Assembly (NCBI GenBank): GCA_965226285.1
Contig: CBDDCQ010000006.1
Span: forward strand, 1-64,000
Direction of reading: 5' to 3'
Length of the DNA: 64,000 nt
Source of the DNA: CBDDCQ01 sp965226285
Lineage (GTDB): Bacteria; Bacteroidota; Bacteroidia; Flavobacteriales; Ichthyobacteriaceae
Under the pieces are notes generated by a model that saw only the letters and a program-made list of their open reading frames with translations, was not told the DNA's origin and did not search any database. Below, piece by piece: positions 1 through 8,927 of the stretch (position 1 is its first letter; the number at the start of each line of letters is the position of its first letter). The position numbers and the translations under genes were made by a program.

Positions 1-2013
1 ACGAAAGCAGATAAAACGATAACGGGTGCAGTATTTGAAATTACGAAGATGGTTGCCCCAAGAGATTTAAGATGGATTAGACAAAGTAAGGCATATCGTG
101 CGTCAGGAGAGATAAGCAACTTTGAATTATTAAGCGGTCTTGGCGGTGCCAAAGATGGCTATCGTATCAAATCCGTACAGATTACGAGGGATTCTTCAAG
201 TAGTGGTGCGCGGGTTTCAGGTAATGGAACTGCAGCGAAGATAGGTAGTTATACTAAAATAACTGTATTGACGTTGAAACTTGTATTCGAGCACGATGCG
301 AAAGCAGATAAAACGATAACGGATGCAGCATTTGAAATTATAAAGGGCTCTGCCCCCACTTTAAATTGGCGCAGACAAAGTGAGGTGTATAGCGTTAGAG
401 GAGAGCTAACCAATGCAGAATTATTGGGCGGTGTGACAGGTACCAAAGATGGCTATCGTATCAGATCAGTACAGATTACCAATGATTCAGGGGGCAGTGG
501 TGCGCGTGTTTCAGGGAGTGGTACTGCAGCAAAGATAGATAGTTATACCAAAGCTACTATCTTAACCTTGACGCTTGTATTAGAACACGATACCAAAGTG
601 GATGTTACCCTTACAGGCAAGGTGTATGAGATTGCCAAGACAGGAGGAGAAACTTTAACCTTTAGCCGACGTGAAAAATCTTTGATTGGTGGCAGTTTTA
701 GCACTTCGGAGATATTAGCAGGCGTAGGAGGTACTAAAACGGGCTATACCCTCAAAGAGATAAGAGGTCTAAATCCGGGAGGGGTGGTCACGGTGAACGG
801 TACAAAACCCAACCTTAGTTTGGTGATGAATAGGGCAGGTATCTTTACGGCTACGCTTGTATTGGAACACGACATCAAAGCAGATGCCACCATAACGGGT
901 GCAGCTTTTAAGATTAAAACTACTTGGTCTAAGCTATATGGGGGGAGTGGACGTGATATCGCCCTGTCCGTTGTGCAGACGTCTGACGGAGGCTTTGCCG
1001 TAGGGGGATATACAACGAGTAAAGGTTTAGGGTATAGTGATATGTGGCTACTCAAGTTAAACGCTTTGGGTAATCTGACTTGGGACAAGACCTTTGGGAG
1101 TAGTGGTGCTGATGCCATCTATTCCATGTTGCAAATGTCTGACGGGAGCTTTGCCTTAGGGGGATACACAGGACATCGAAATTATGGATCGCTACTCAAG
1201 GTAAGTACTTCGGGTAATAAGATTTGGGAGAAGCATTTTGGTGAGATTTATACATCGCTTACTAGGGCTCCCCTGGTGCAAACCTCTGACAGGGGCTTTG
1301 CCGTAGCGGGAGCTAAAATACATTCAGGTTCAGGTGGATCTAGAGATTTCTGGGTAGCCAAGTTAGATGCTTCGGGTAATAAGATTTGGGAAAAGACCTT
1401 TTACCCCAAACTTGCGATGCATGATGAAGCCACATCCATCGTGGAAACGTCTGACGGGGGCTTTGCCTTAGTGGGAAATACAGCAACTTCAAATGATGTA
1501 TGGGTACTCAAGTTAAACGCTACGGGTGATATGATTTGGAACAAGACCGTTGGGACTAGTGGCAGTGATAAAGCCAAATCCATTGTGCAAACGTCTGATG
1601 GGGGCTTTGCTATAGCGGGTGTATCTGGTGAAAAGGGATTCGTACTCAAGTTAAACGCTACGGGTGATAAGATTTGGGACAAGACCCTTGGGAATGCCAC
1701 TCTTGAGAGTAAGTTAATGTCCGTGGTGCAAACGTCTGACGGGCAGCTTACCGTAGCGGGAGATATACAATCAAGAACCTTCGCTTATCGCGATTACTGG
1801 ATATTAAAGTTAGATATTTCGTCGGGTAATAAGATTTGGGAGAAGCGACATGGAATTGGTCCATCAGGTGCTGCTGATGAGGGTATACAGGAGGAATTGT
1901 TTTCCATGGTGCAAACGTCTGACGGGGGCTTTGTCTTATGCGGATTCAGAAGGATTACCTCTGGTAATCAAGACTGTTGGATACTCAAATTGGATGAGAA
2001 TGGGGATCTTTAA
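1..2013 (+). CDS. Repeat-containing surface protein, 5' end outside window
   Basis: The reading frame is already open at base 1, so the ATG at 49 is internal and the true start lies upstream. The N-terminal part shows three successive modules of about 90-95 residues (roughly residues 1-98, 99-200 and 201-300 counted from base 49). Each ends in a motif like LEHDTKVDVTLTG followed by an aromatic and E/K-I. The end of a fourth module is visible before base 49. From about residue 300 there are seven or eight repeats of about 50 residues built on QTSDGGFAVAG, D/YWxLKLxxxGN and IWEKT, which suggests a beta-propeller-like extracellular domain. The same 90-residue module occurs in the LRR lipoprotein at 55114-57151. 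Neither a signal peptide nor a sorting tail can be seen here. Function is unknown; a surface or secreted role is inferred from the repeats. Confidence 0.75.
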   Translation, partial: TKADKTITGAVFEITKMVAPRDLRWIRQSKAYRASGEISNFELLSGLGGAKDGYRIKSVQITRDSSSSGARVSGNGTAAKIGSYTKITVLTLKLVFEHDAKADKTITDAAFEIIKGSAPTLNWRRQSEVYSVRGELTNAELLGGVTGTKDGYRIRSVQITNDSGGSGARVSGSGTAAKIDSYTKATILTLTLVLEHDTKVDVTLTGKVYEIAKTGGETLTFSRREKSLIGGSFSTSEILAGVGGTKTGYTLKEIRGLNPGGVVTVNGTKPNLSLVMNRAGIFTATLVLEHDIKADATITGAAFKIKTTWSKLYGGSGRDIALSVVQTSDGGFAVGGYTTSKGLGYSDMWLLKLNALGNLTWDKTFGSSGADAIYSMLQMSDGSFALGGYTGHRNYGSLLKVSTSGNKIWEKHFGEIYTSLTRAPLVQTSDRGFAVAGAKIHSGSGGSRDFWVAKLDASGNKIWEKTFYPKLAMHDEATSIVETSDGGFALVGNTATSNDVWVLKLNATGDMIWNKTVGTSGSDKAKSIVQTSDGGFAIAGVSGEKGFVLKLNATGDKIWDKTLGNATLESKLMSVVQTSDGQLTVAGDIQSRTFAYRDYWILKLDISSGNKIWEKRHGIGPSGAADEGIQEELFSMVQTSDGGFVLCGFRRITSGNQDCWILKLDENGDL

Positions 2014-2064
2014 ACCATGGATCATGGTTCGTTTTAGATACGACTTGCAGAGTTTGAAATGACA

Positions 2065-2103
2065 TAAAAAAGCCCGTACAGTAAGAGTTACGGGCTTTTT
2101 TTA
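2065..2103 (+). terminator. Strong intrinsic terminator after the repeat surface protein
   Basis: The arms AGCCCGTA (2071-2078) and TACGGGCT (2089-2096) pair perfectly around a 10-base loop. The stem is extended by a run of A on the left and a run of seven T on the right, so it could work in both directions. It lies about 50 bases after the stop of the upstream gene. Confidence 0.85.
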
Positions 2104-2578
2104 CAGTGATAAAATAAATGGTTTTTAGAGTACCTTTACACTTTATTGAAGCAAATTATTTTATTCTTATCTTAATCTATTTTTTTGTTTTTGCTCAGAA
2201 ATATCAGAGGGTAAGCGAATCTGGAAGCCTAACTAATTTCCAACCACTGTCTCTTATAGCAACACTTATAGTAAAACGCCATTTTGATACCTGATGTGGA
2301 ATATTTACAAAAAATTAGCGTTAGATGTCTATATTATAAAATGGGATTTGACAGAGTTTTAGGAAATTTATAAATAAAAAACTACTAATATGCTTGTGTA
2401 ATCGATCATAATACAGAAGACCGTTGATTTTTTAAGATATGATGATTTAATGCTAAAAATTCAAATATTTTTACAATTGTAATATACAGTCTTTAAATGT
2501 TGGTTTCTGCTTGCTAGCCAATAATAACCATTTCAATCACTTTAAATGTAATAAAATAATTACTTTCGTTTTTTTTTT
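2104..2578. other. Intergenic stretch without a clear gene
   Basis: About 475 bases between the terminator and the next promoter. It has no long open frame, no tRNA-like structure and no transposase-like sequence. The only coding-like signal is a short minus-strand stub at 2204-2314, listed separately. The rest is A/T-rich and probably decayed. Confidence 0.5.
2204..2314 (-). pseudogene. Possible C-terminal stub of a lost gene
   Basis: On the minus strand a 36-codon open stretch follows an in-frame TAA and ends in TGA at 2204-2206. Its translation contains HQVSKWRFTISVAIRDSGW and then KLVRLPDSL. This has the hydrophobic/charged alternation of a folded protein end rather than of random A/T-rich sequence. 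There is no start codon and no upstream coding continuation. I do not recognise the family, and chance is quite possible. Confidence 0.25.
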
Positions 2579-2586
2579 TAACTTTG
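2579..2586 (+). promoter_or_regulatory. -7 element (TAACTTTG) of the YceI-like gene
   Basis: TAACTTTG matches the Bacteroidota -7 consensus TAnnTTTG exactly. It sits 21 bases before the ATG at 2608. It overlaps a possible TTG start at 2584, which argues that translation begins at 2608 instead. No clear TTG -33 element is visible upstream. Confidence 0.6.
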
Positions 2587-2607
2587 CAAGAAAATTTTAG
2601 ATATGTC

Positions 2608-3261
2608 ATGCAAAAATCAAAAATCATTTTAGGTTTATTTATAGTTACTACTATATGTATATCTTGTTCTGATAGGGCATCTAAGAGTCCAAACAAAGTT
2701 AAGGGACCCAATTTTAAAACGGTAAAATTTTATACCTACGACCATTCTACAAGTGTATTTACTTGGACAGCTTACAAAACTTCAGAGAAAGTAGGAGTAA
2801 AGGGAACATTTAAGGATATTAAAGTCTCAGGTGTAGAAGAATCTAAAGAAATTTATAAAACATTAGAGGGATTGAAATTTGAAGTATTGATCCCCTCCTT
2901 ATTTTCAAATGATGCTACAGGGGAGAGAGACCCTAAAATTATCAAATATTTTTTTGGGATAACGGAAAATCTCAATAAACTAAAGGCTCATATTAAATCG
3001 TTGAAGATAAATCAATATACCGGAACAGCCTTAATTTCTATTTATATGAATGGAATAGAACGGGATGTTGATTTAAAATATACACAACAGCAAAATACGA
3101 TTACTTTGTTGGGAGAGATAGAACTCAATGATTGGAATATGCAAAAGGCAGTTTCAAATTTGAATAAAAAATGTGAACTTTTACATAAAGGTACTGATGG
3201 AAAAAGTAAATTGTGGAGTACCGTATCTATTGAATTAAAAACTATTGTGAAGGAGCTTTAA
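2608..3261 (+). CDS. YceI-like domain lipoprotein
   Basis: A 217-residue protein. Residues 1-20 form a lipoprotein signal (hydrophobic stretch IILGLFIVTTICIS, then Cys20), so it is probably anchored in a membrane. The body resembles YceI/polyisoprenoid-binding beta-barrel proteins: it opens with an FTWTAYKTSEKVGVKGTF-type strand, has a middle lipocalin-like region, and ends with DWNMQKAVSNLN and a final SIELKT strand. YceI proteins bind long isoprenoid-type lipids in the periplasm; the ligand here is unknown. The ATG at 2608 was preferred over the TTG at 2584 because the latter lies inside the promoter element and would spoil the signal peptide. The next gene starts 31 bases downstream and may be co-transcribed. 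Confidence 0.7.
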   Translation: MQKSKIILGLFIVTTICISCSDRASKSPNKVKGPNFKTVKFYTYDHSTSVFTWTAYKTSEKVGVKGTFKDIKVSGVEESKEIYKTLEGLKFEVLIPSLFSNDATGERDPKIIKYFFGITENLNKLKAHIKSLKINQYTGTALISIYMNGIERDVDLKYTQQQNTITLLGEIELNDWNMQKAVSNLNKKCELLHKGTDGKSKLWSTVSIELKTIVKEL

Positions 3262-3292
3262 AATTACTTTTAATTTAAAATTTATTTACGTT

Positions 3293-5491
3293 TTGAAAAA
3301 GAATTTAACTCTTATATTGTTTTTTTGTTTTGGAATAGCCTTAGCTCAAAACCAAGCTAATATGTGGTATTTTGGAAATAACGCAGGGCTCGATTTTAAC
3401 AATCTAAACCCTACTACGGGTTTGCCTACTCCTATCAGAGGACAGCTTTCTACTTTCGAAGGATGTGCCTCTATATGTGATGATAAAGGTAATCTGTTGT
3501 TCTATACTAATGGAGAAAAAGTATGGGATAAGAACCATAATATAATGGAAACAGGGCTGAATGGCGATTCTTCGGCTACTCATTCATCTATTATTGTTCC
3601 TATGCCCGAAACGACGGATAAGTACTATATATTCACAGTAGATGTTAGTGGTTACTATCATAAAAATAAGGGGTTTTGTTATTCTATAGTAGATATGTCT
3701 AAGAGAGGAGGGCTCGGAGAGGTTACGACAAAAAATGTAGAACTCTTTACCAAAAAGAATAAGACCGCTACAATGATACCTTATACAAATGCTGAAAAAG
3801 TAGCAGCTACGCAACATGCCAATGGAAAAGATTTTTGGGTAGTTTCACATAGGTATCGGGGTCAACAATATAATACAGGAGGCGGATGGATGGGTTATGG
3901 GGCTTATTCAAATGAATTCTATGTATATAAAATTTCTAAGGCTAAAGGTATAGAACTTTCAGGAGTGTACGCATTAGGCGAAAATCATACAGACCGCAGA
4001 GGGTCTCTGAAAATTTCTCATGATGGAAATTACATAGCTTCCGCATTAGTCAACGATTTAAGATTCGGAAAAACAGAATCTTATCTCGAGTTATTTAATT
4101 TTAATAATACAACAGGAGAAATTACAGCTAAGATAGGGGGGTTTATCAAAAAGATTGAGAACTTTTCAGTGTTAACCATTAGAGACCGATATGGAAGAAG
4201 CATCGGATATAATCCCGGGTATTATGGTATTGAATTTTCGCCAAATATGAAATATATGTATTATACAGTGAGACATGGTGGAATTTATCAAATAAATATC
4301 GATACGGGAAATATAATACCTATATCTACCACTTCTAATGCTAACAGTTTACAATTAGGTGCTGATGGGAGAATATATGTAGCTTTGTCTGATAATATAC
4401 AAGCTGCAAATTGGTATAGTACAGATAATAAAGGAGGAGAATATATAGGGGTAATTAAAAATCCAGATGAAGAAGGGGTAAAATGTAACTATGTAAATAA
4501 TGCTATTAAATTACTTTCAGGTACTTGTTCTTACGAGGGATTTCCTACAGTGATACAAAGTTTTTTGTCTGGTAAGATAAATACGAATGGTAAACTTTGC
4601 TTAGGAGATGTTTCTAATTTTTCAGTGATCACGAGAGGTTATACGGAATACGAATGGGATTTTGGCGATGGGAATAATTCGATAGACAAAACACCTATTC
4701 ACACTTATGGTAAAGCGGGAACATATACTGTAAAATTGACCTTGAGTAATAAGTTAAAAACTAGAAAAAAAATACTTTCTAAAGATGTAATCGTCTATCC
4801 TAAAATAGTATTTAATATAGATGATAGCACAATCTGTTATGGTACAAATATAACGAAATCTGTACCCAATACATTCAATAGTTATCAATGGAGCAATGGA
4901 GGCAGCACTACACATGAGAATACATTCAAAAGAGGTGGAAATTATTGGGTAGAGGTAACGAATGTAAGAGGTTGTAAAAAACGAAAGGATTTTAAAATCA
5001 CAGAGTTACCGGAGATAGGTCTATCGTCTCAAGTAACAGATAATAGTATTTATTTAGAGATCGATAAAGGTAACCCCCCATTTAATTTTTCAGGGATAAG
5101 CGCACTTGAAAATAAAGATTATAGAGATAGAATATTAAGCGTAGATAATATTGTTTCTGGAAAATATACATTGACCTTAGTGGATAAGACAGGTTGTACA
5201 AAGAGTATATCTATATTGGTAAAGAATTTATTGATATATAATTATTTTTCGCCTAATGGTGATGGAATAAACGATACATGGCAGATACCCAATATAGAAA
5301 AGTTGCATCCAGAGAGTATCATCACAATATTTGATAGACGAGGAAAGGTATTAAAGAGGTACAAGGGTAAGGATGGTAATTGGGATGGAATATACAATGG
5401 AAAGGTTTTGCCAGCAGATACTTACTGGTATCAGATAAAATTACCTAATGATCCTAAGATCATTAAGGGAATGGTATCTATAATTAAGTAA
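3293..5491 (+). CDS. Secreted PKD-domain protein with T9SS type B sorting domain
   Basis: 732 residues. The start is TTG at 3293, chosen because it gives a clean signal peptide (MKKNLTLILFFCFGIALAQ). The first about 400 residues resemble a WD/propeller-like fold seen in gliding-motility-associated surface proteins (MWYFGNNAGLDFN, LGADGRIYVAL). A PKD domain follows at about residues 445-500 (YEWDFGDGN, then HTYGKAGTYTVKLTLSN). The last about 85 residues match the CHU_C/type B sorting domain: FSPNGDGINDTW, ITIFDRRGKVLKRY, WDGIYNGKVLPADTYWYQI, and a final KGMVSIIK. The protein is therefore expected to cross the outer membrane through the type IX secretion system. Its ligand or substrate is unknown. 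Confidence 0.85.
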   Translation: MKKNLTLILFFCFGIALAQNQANMWYFGNNAGLDFNNLNPTTGLPTPIRGQLSTFEGCASICDDKGNLLFYTNGEKVWDKNHNIMETGLNGDSSATHSSIIVPMPETTDKYYIFTVDVSGYYHKNKGFCYSIVDMSKRGGLGEVTTKNVELFTKKNKTATMIPYTNAEKVAATQHANGKDFWVVSHRYRGQQYNTGGGWMGYGAYSNEFYVYKISKAKGIELSGVYALGENHTDRRGSLKISHDGNYIASALVNDLRFGKTESYLELFNFNNTTGEITAKIGGFIKKIENFSVLTIRDRYGRSIGYNPGYYGIEFSPNMKYMYYTVRHGGIYQINIDTGNIIPISTTSNANSLQLGADGRIYVALSDNIQAANWYSTDNKGGEYIGVIKNPDEEGVKCNYVNNAIKLLSGTCSYEGFPTVIQSFLSGKINTNGKLCLGDVSNFSVITRGYTEYEWDFGDGNNSIDKTPIHTYGKAGTYTVKLTLSNKLKTRKKILSKDVIVYPKIVFNIDDSTICYGTNITKSVPNTFNSYQWSNGGSTTHENTFKRGGNYWVEVTNVRGCKKRKDFKITELPEIGLSSQVTDNSIYLEIDKGNPPFNFSGISALENKDYRDRILSVDNIVSGKYTLTLVDKTGCTKSISILVKNLLIYNYFSPNGDGINDTWQIPNIEKLHPESIITIFDRRGKVLKRYKGKDGNWDGIYNGKVLPADTYWYQIKLPNDPKIIKGMVSIIK

Positions 5492-5565
5492 AAGTATATT
5501 GATAAGACAGTAATTCATATTGCTTCATAGTGAATATATACGTCTTTTTATATTTTTAATTTTTA

Positions 5566-5573
5566 TACATTTG
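5566..5573 (+). promoter_or_regulatory. -7 element (TACATTTG) of bioB
   Basis: TACATTTG is an exact TAnnTTTG match 25 bases before the bioB ATG. A T-rich stretch lies at the expected -33 distance but has no exact TTG. Confidence 0.55.
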
Positions 5574-5598
5574 TCGAGTTGATTTTCAAAGAACTATT

Positions 5599-6681
5599 AT
5601 GAAGCATAATTGGAGTAGAGAGCAGATACTAGAGATATATAATCAGCCTATGATGGATCTACTCTATCGAGCTGCGACTATACATAGAAAACACCATAAC
5701 CCTAATGAAATTCAGATAAGTACATTACTTTCTATTAAAACGGGAGGTTGCCCAGAAGATTGTGCCTATTGTCCTCAATCGGCGCGTTATAGTACCGGAG
5801 TAGAAAGCGAGGATCTAATGACGGTAAGTCATGTAAAGGCTCAGGCTTTAAGAGCAAAAGAAAGTGGAGCTTCTAGACTATGTATGGGCGCAGCATGGAG
5901 AAATGTAAAAGATGGAGAGGAGTTTGACCGTGTATTAGAAATGGTAAGAACTGTAAATGGATTAGATATGGAAGTATGCTGTACCTTAGGAATGATTAAT
6001 GAAAAGCAAGCGATGCAACTCTCTGATGCCGGATTATATGCCTATAATCATAATTTAGACTCTTCGGAAGAGTACTACAAAGAAATTATATCGTCTAGAG
6101 GGTATGAAGATAGACTCAATACCATAAAAAATGTACAAAAGACCAAGATAAGTGTATGTTCAGGAGGTATTATAGGAATGGGAGAAAAATTAGAAGATAG
6201 AATGGGAATGCTCGTTTCGCTCTCTACACTGAATCCCCACCCCAGTTCAGTTCCTATTAATGTATTGGTAGCTGTAGAGGGTACTCCTATGGAAAATAGT
6301 GAAAAAGTCCCTATATGGGATGTGATAAGAATGATAGCCACTACGAGAATAGTAATGCCAAAAACGCAAGTGAGACTATCTGCCGGTAGAACTCAAATGA
6401 GTCAAGAAGGACAAACTATGTGCTTTTTTGCAGGTGCAAACTCTATATTTGCAGGAGATAAACTATTGGTAACTCCAAACCCAGATGTAAAAGAAGATAT
6501 GAATTTACTTTATCAATTAGGTATTCAGCCCTCTAAACCGTTTAAACACCATCAAAAGAGAAAGAGCATTACAAGACCAAATGAATATTATAAAAATTTT
6601 GATTCTAAACAAAAATGGACAAAACCAGCTCATAAAATAGAGCGAAATATAAATACAAGTAAAAAAAGAATTGCAAAATAA
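5599..6681 (+). CDS. bioB: Biotin synthase
   Basis: A radical SAM enzyme that inserts sulfur into dethiobiotin, the last step of biotin synthesis. The CxxxCxxC iron-sulfur motif is at Cys51, Cys55 and Cys58 (GGCPEDCAYCPQS). Other family marks are LCMGAAWRNV, the CCTLGMI strand, YNHNLDSS, CSGGIIGMGE, the VPINVLVAVEGTPM segment and the RLSAGRTQMSQEGQ segment that carries the Arg ligand of the auxiliary cluster. The length of 360 residues is usual; the last about 40 residues are a basic extension. No other bio genes are in the window, so the gene stands alone and may serve precursor salvage or a pathway encoded elsewhere. It has its own -7 element. Confidence 0.95.
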   Translation: MKHNWSREQILEIYNQPMMDLLYRAATIHRKHHNPNEIQISTLLSIKTGGCPEDCAYCPQSARYSTGVESEDLMTVSHVKAQALRAKESGASRLCMGAAWRNVKDGEEFDRVLEMVRTVNGLDMEVCCTLGMINEKQAMQLSDAGLYAYNHNLDSSEEYYKEIISSRGYEDRLNTIKNVQKTKISVCSGGIIGMGEKLEDRMGMLVSLSTLNPHPSSVPINVLVAVEGTPMENSEKVPIWDVIRMIATTRIVMPKTQVRLSAGRTQMSQEGQTMCFFAGANSIFAGDKLLVTPNPDVKEDMNLLYQLGIQPSKPFKHHQKRKSITRPNEYYKNFDSKQKWTKPAHKIERNINTSKKRIAK

Positions 6682-6756
6682 ACTATATTAAAAGAAAGTT
6701 AAAAAATACATTAAACGCAAATTTTGTAATGATATATCATATAAATTCCTAATAAA

Positions 6757-8796
6757 ATGAAGAACCCTTTATTAGAACCTTTTCACGCTCGTTTTAAGTC
6801 TGTTCCTTTTAGTCAGATAGAGCATAAACACTTTGAACCTGCTTTTATAAAAGCTATAGAAATAGCAAAAACAGAGGTAGAGAATATAGTACAGTGCAAA
6901 GATAAGCCGTCATTTAAAAATACTATAGAGGCACTTGAGAACTCAGGGGAATTATTAGGCAGAATATCTAATATACTCTTTAATTTGAACTCTGCCCAAA
7001 CCAATACAGAATTACAACAAATTGCACAGAGAGTATCTCCTTTATTAGCACAATTTTCAAATGATGTAAAACTCAATGAAAAGTTATTTTTGAGAATTAA
7101 AACTGTTTACCACTCAAGAGAAGAATTGAAATTAACTACAGAGCAACAAACACTACTTGAAAAATCGTATAAAAGTTTTTCTAGAAATGGAGCAAATTTA
7201 TCAGAAGAAAATAAAAAACTACTTCGAGAGATAGATATGAAGCTCTCTAAATTATCGCTACAATTTGGAGAGAATGTACTTACAGAGACGAACCTTTTTG
7301 AATTACATATTAGTGATAAAAAAGATTTACAAGGTTTGCCAGAAGGCATCATTAAAGCAGCTGAACAAACTGCCAAAGGAAAAAATAAAAAAGGCTGGAT
7401 ATTTACCTTGGATTACCCTAGTTATATTCCGTTTATTACTTATAGCGATCATAGAGCATTAAGAGAAAAAATGACTAAGGCTTTTGGTTCAATAGCCTTC
7501 AAGAAAAACAAGTATAATAATGAAGCTATTATTATAGAAATTACAAAGCTTAGAAAGCAAAGGGCAGAATTATTAAAGTATGCTTCTCATTGTGAATTTG
7601 TACTAGAGGAGCGGATGGCAAAAAACACAGAAAATGTAATTAAATTTTTGCAAGATTTGCTCCATAAGGCAAAACCTTATGCTCAAAAAGAAAACCAAAA
7701 ATTAAAAAAATTTGCTAAAGAAGTAGGATTTGAGCAACAATTTCAAAAATGGGATACTGCTTATTATAGTGAAAAACTCAAGCAGAAGTTATTTGATATA
7801 GATGATGAGAAATTGAAACCTTACTTTGAATTAAAGAATGTAGTAAATGGAGTATTTTCAGTTGCAAATAAATTATATGGATTAAAATTTGAAGAGGTTA
7901 AAGATGTAGATAAATACCATAGTGATGTTGTTATTTATAAGGTAACGGATAAGCAAGGCAATTATTTAGCATTGTTTTATACTGATTTCTTCCCAAGAGA
8001 GGGAAAAAGAGCAGGAGCTTGGATGACTTCATATAAAGGGCAAAAGAAACAAAATGGAGTGAATGAGAGACCTCATATATCCATAGTGTGTAATTTTACT
8101 AAACCTACAGATGATACCCCTTCACTGCTTACATTCAATGAAGTGACTACACTTTTTCATGAGTTTGGTCATGCGCTACACGGTATATTAGCTGATGGAA
8201 CTTATGAAAGTTTATCGGGAACTAATGTATATTGGGATTTTGTAGAGTTACCCTCTCAAATATTAGAGAATTGGTGTTACCAAAAGGAAACATTAGAACT
8301 CTTTGCAAAACATTATCAAACTGGAAAAACCATACCCATAGAGTACATCAATAAGATAAGAGAATCTAAAACTTTTATGGAAGCTTCTCAAACTTTAAGA
8401 CAAATAGGCTTAGGAATGTTAGATCTCAAATGGCATTATTTTACAGATGAAATAACAAATGTAAAAATTTATGAAAAGGATGCTTTAAAGGGTACAGAAC
8501 TCTACCCAGATATAAATACAAGTAGTGTGAGTTGTTCTTTCTCTCATATCTTTCAAGGAGGGTATTCTTCGGGTTATTATTCTTATAAATGGGCAGAAGT
8601 GTTAGATGCAGATGCTTTTGAAACTTTCTTAGAAAATGGAATATTTGATAAACAAACTGCCAAATTATTTCAAGAAAATATTTTAAGTAAAGGAGGAACT
8701 GAGCATCCTATGATCTTGTATAAGGCTTTTAAAGGGAGAGAACCTTCAAATAAAGCATTACTTAAAAGAGCAGGAATATTCATTAATGGGAATTAA
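6757..8796 (+). CDS. dcp: M3 family peptidyl-dipeptidase (Dcp-like)
   Basis: A 679-residue zinc metallopeptidase of the thimet/Dcp family. The zinc motif HEFGH is at His468-His472. The downstream glutamate ligand region is SGTNVYWDFVELPSQILENW, which is characteristic of M3 enzymes. The C-terminal HIFQGGYSSGYYSYKWAEV segment, which lines the substrate cleft in this family, is intact. Such enzymes cut dipeptides or short peptides. No signal peptide is seen at the start (MKNPLLEPFHARF), so a cytoplasmic role in peptide turnover is likely. Dcp and oligopeptidase A are close relatives; I favour Dcp because of overall similarity, but the exact cleavage mode is inferred. Confidence 0.88.
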   Translation: MKNPLLEPFHARFKSVPFSQIEHKHFEPAFIKAIEIAKTEVENIVQCKDKPSFKNTIEALENSGELLGRISNILFNLNSAQTNTELQQIAQRVSPLLAQFSNDVKLNEKLFLRIKTVYHSREELKLTTEQQTLLEKSYKSFSRNGANLSEENKKLLREIDMKLSKLSLQFGENVLTETNLFELHISDKKDLQGLPEGIIKAAEQTAKGKNKKGWIFTLDYPSYIPFITYSDHRALREKMTKAFGSIAFKKNKYNNEAIIIEITKLRKQRAELLKYASHCEFVLEERMAKNTENVIKFLQDLLHKAKPYAQKENQKLKKFAKEVGFEQQFQKWDTAYYSEKLKQKLFDIDDEKLKPYFELKNVVNGVFSVANKLYGLKFEEVKDVDKYHSDVVIYKVTDKQGNYLALFYTDFFPREGKRAGAWMTSYKGQKKQNGVNERPHISIVCNFTKPTDDTPSLLTFNEVTTLFHEFGHALHGILADGTYESLSGTNVYWDFVELPSQILENWCYQKETLELFAKHYQTGKTIPIEYINKIRESKTFMEASQTLRQIGLGMLDLKWHYFTDEITNVKIYEKDALKGTELYPDINTSSVSCSFSHIFQGGYSSGYYSYKWAEVLDADAFETFLENGIFDKQTAKLFQENILSKGGTEHPMILYKAFKGREPSNKALLKRAGIFINGN

Positions 8797-8800
8797 TACT

Positions 8801-8847
8801 ATTTGCCCAATTAAAAGATTATAAAACACTTGTATAAATGGGCAAAT
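8801..8847. repeat. Inverted repeat overlapping the R-M promoter
   Basis: ATTTGCCCA (8801-8809) and TGGGCAAAT (8839-8847) form a perfect 9-base dyad with a 29-base loop. The left arm begins five bases after the dcp stop. The right arm lies between the -33 and -7 elements of the downstream promoter. It may be a terminator for dcp, or an operator controlling the restriction-modification genes. Confidence 0.5.
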
Positions 8848-8860
8848 TGTTTTATATTTG
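8830..8860 (+). promoter_or_regulatory. Promoter of the restriction-modification pair
   Basis: TTG at 8830-8832, a 20-base spacer and TATATTTG at 8853-8860 match the Bacteroidota vegetative promoter (TTG-N19-21-TAnnTTTG). The predicted start would leave a leader of about 60 bases before the ATG at 8928. Confidence 0.7.
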
Positions 8861-8927
8861 TTGCATAAATTAAAGAATTATAAGTAAAAGATTAGCGTAT
8901 AGTCAGTTGATAAATTAACAGTAGGTA

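Noticed and set aside
744..1118. Long minus-strand frame inside the repeat surface protein
   Set aside because: It is antisense to strongly repetitive coding sequence and its protein has no recognisable feature. Similar antisense frames at 1401-1700, 30466-30915 and 34957-35406 were dismissed for the same reason.
1850..2062. Plus-strand frame overlapping the end of the surface protein
   Set aside because: It lies in another frame across conserved SDGGF repeats and runs into the terminator; it is a shadow.
2584..2607. TTG start giving eight more residues for the YceI-like lipoprotein
   Set aside because: The TTG is part of the TAACTTTG promoter element, and the ATG at 2608 gives a better lipoprotein signal.
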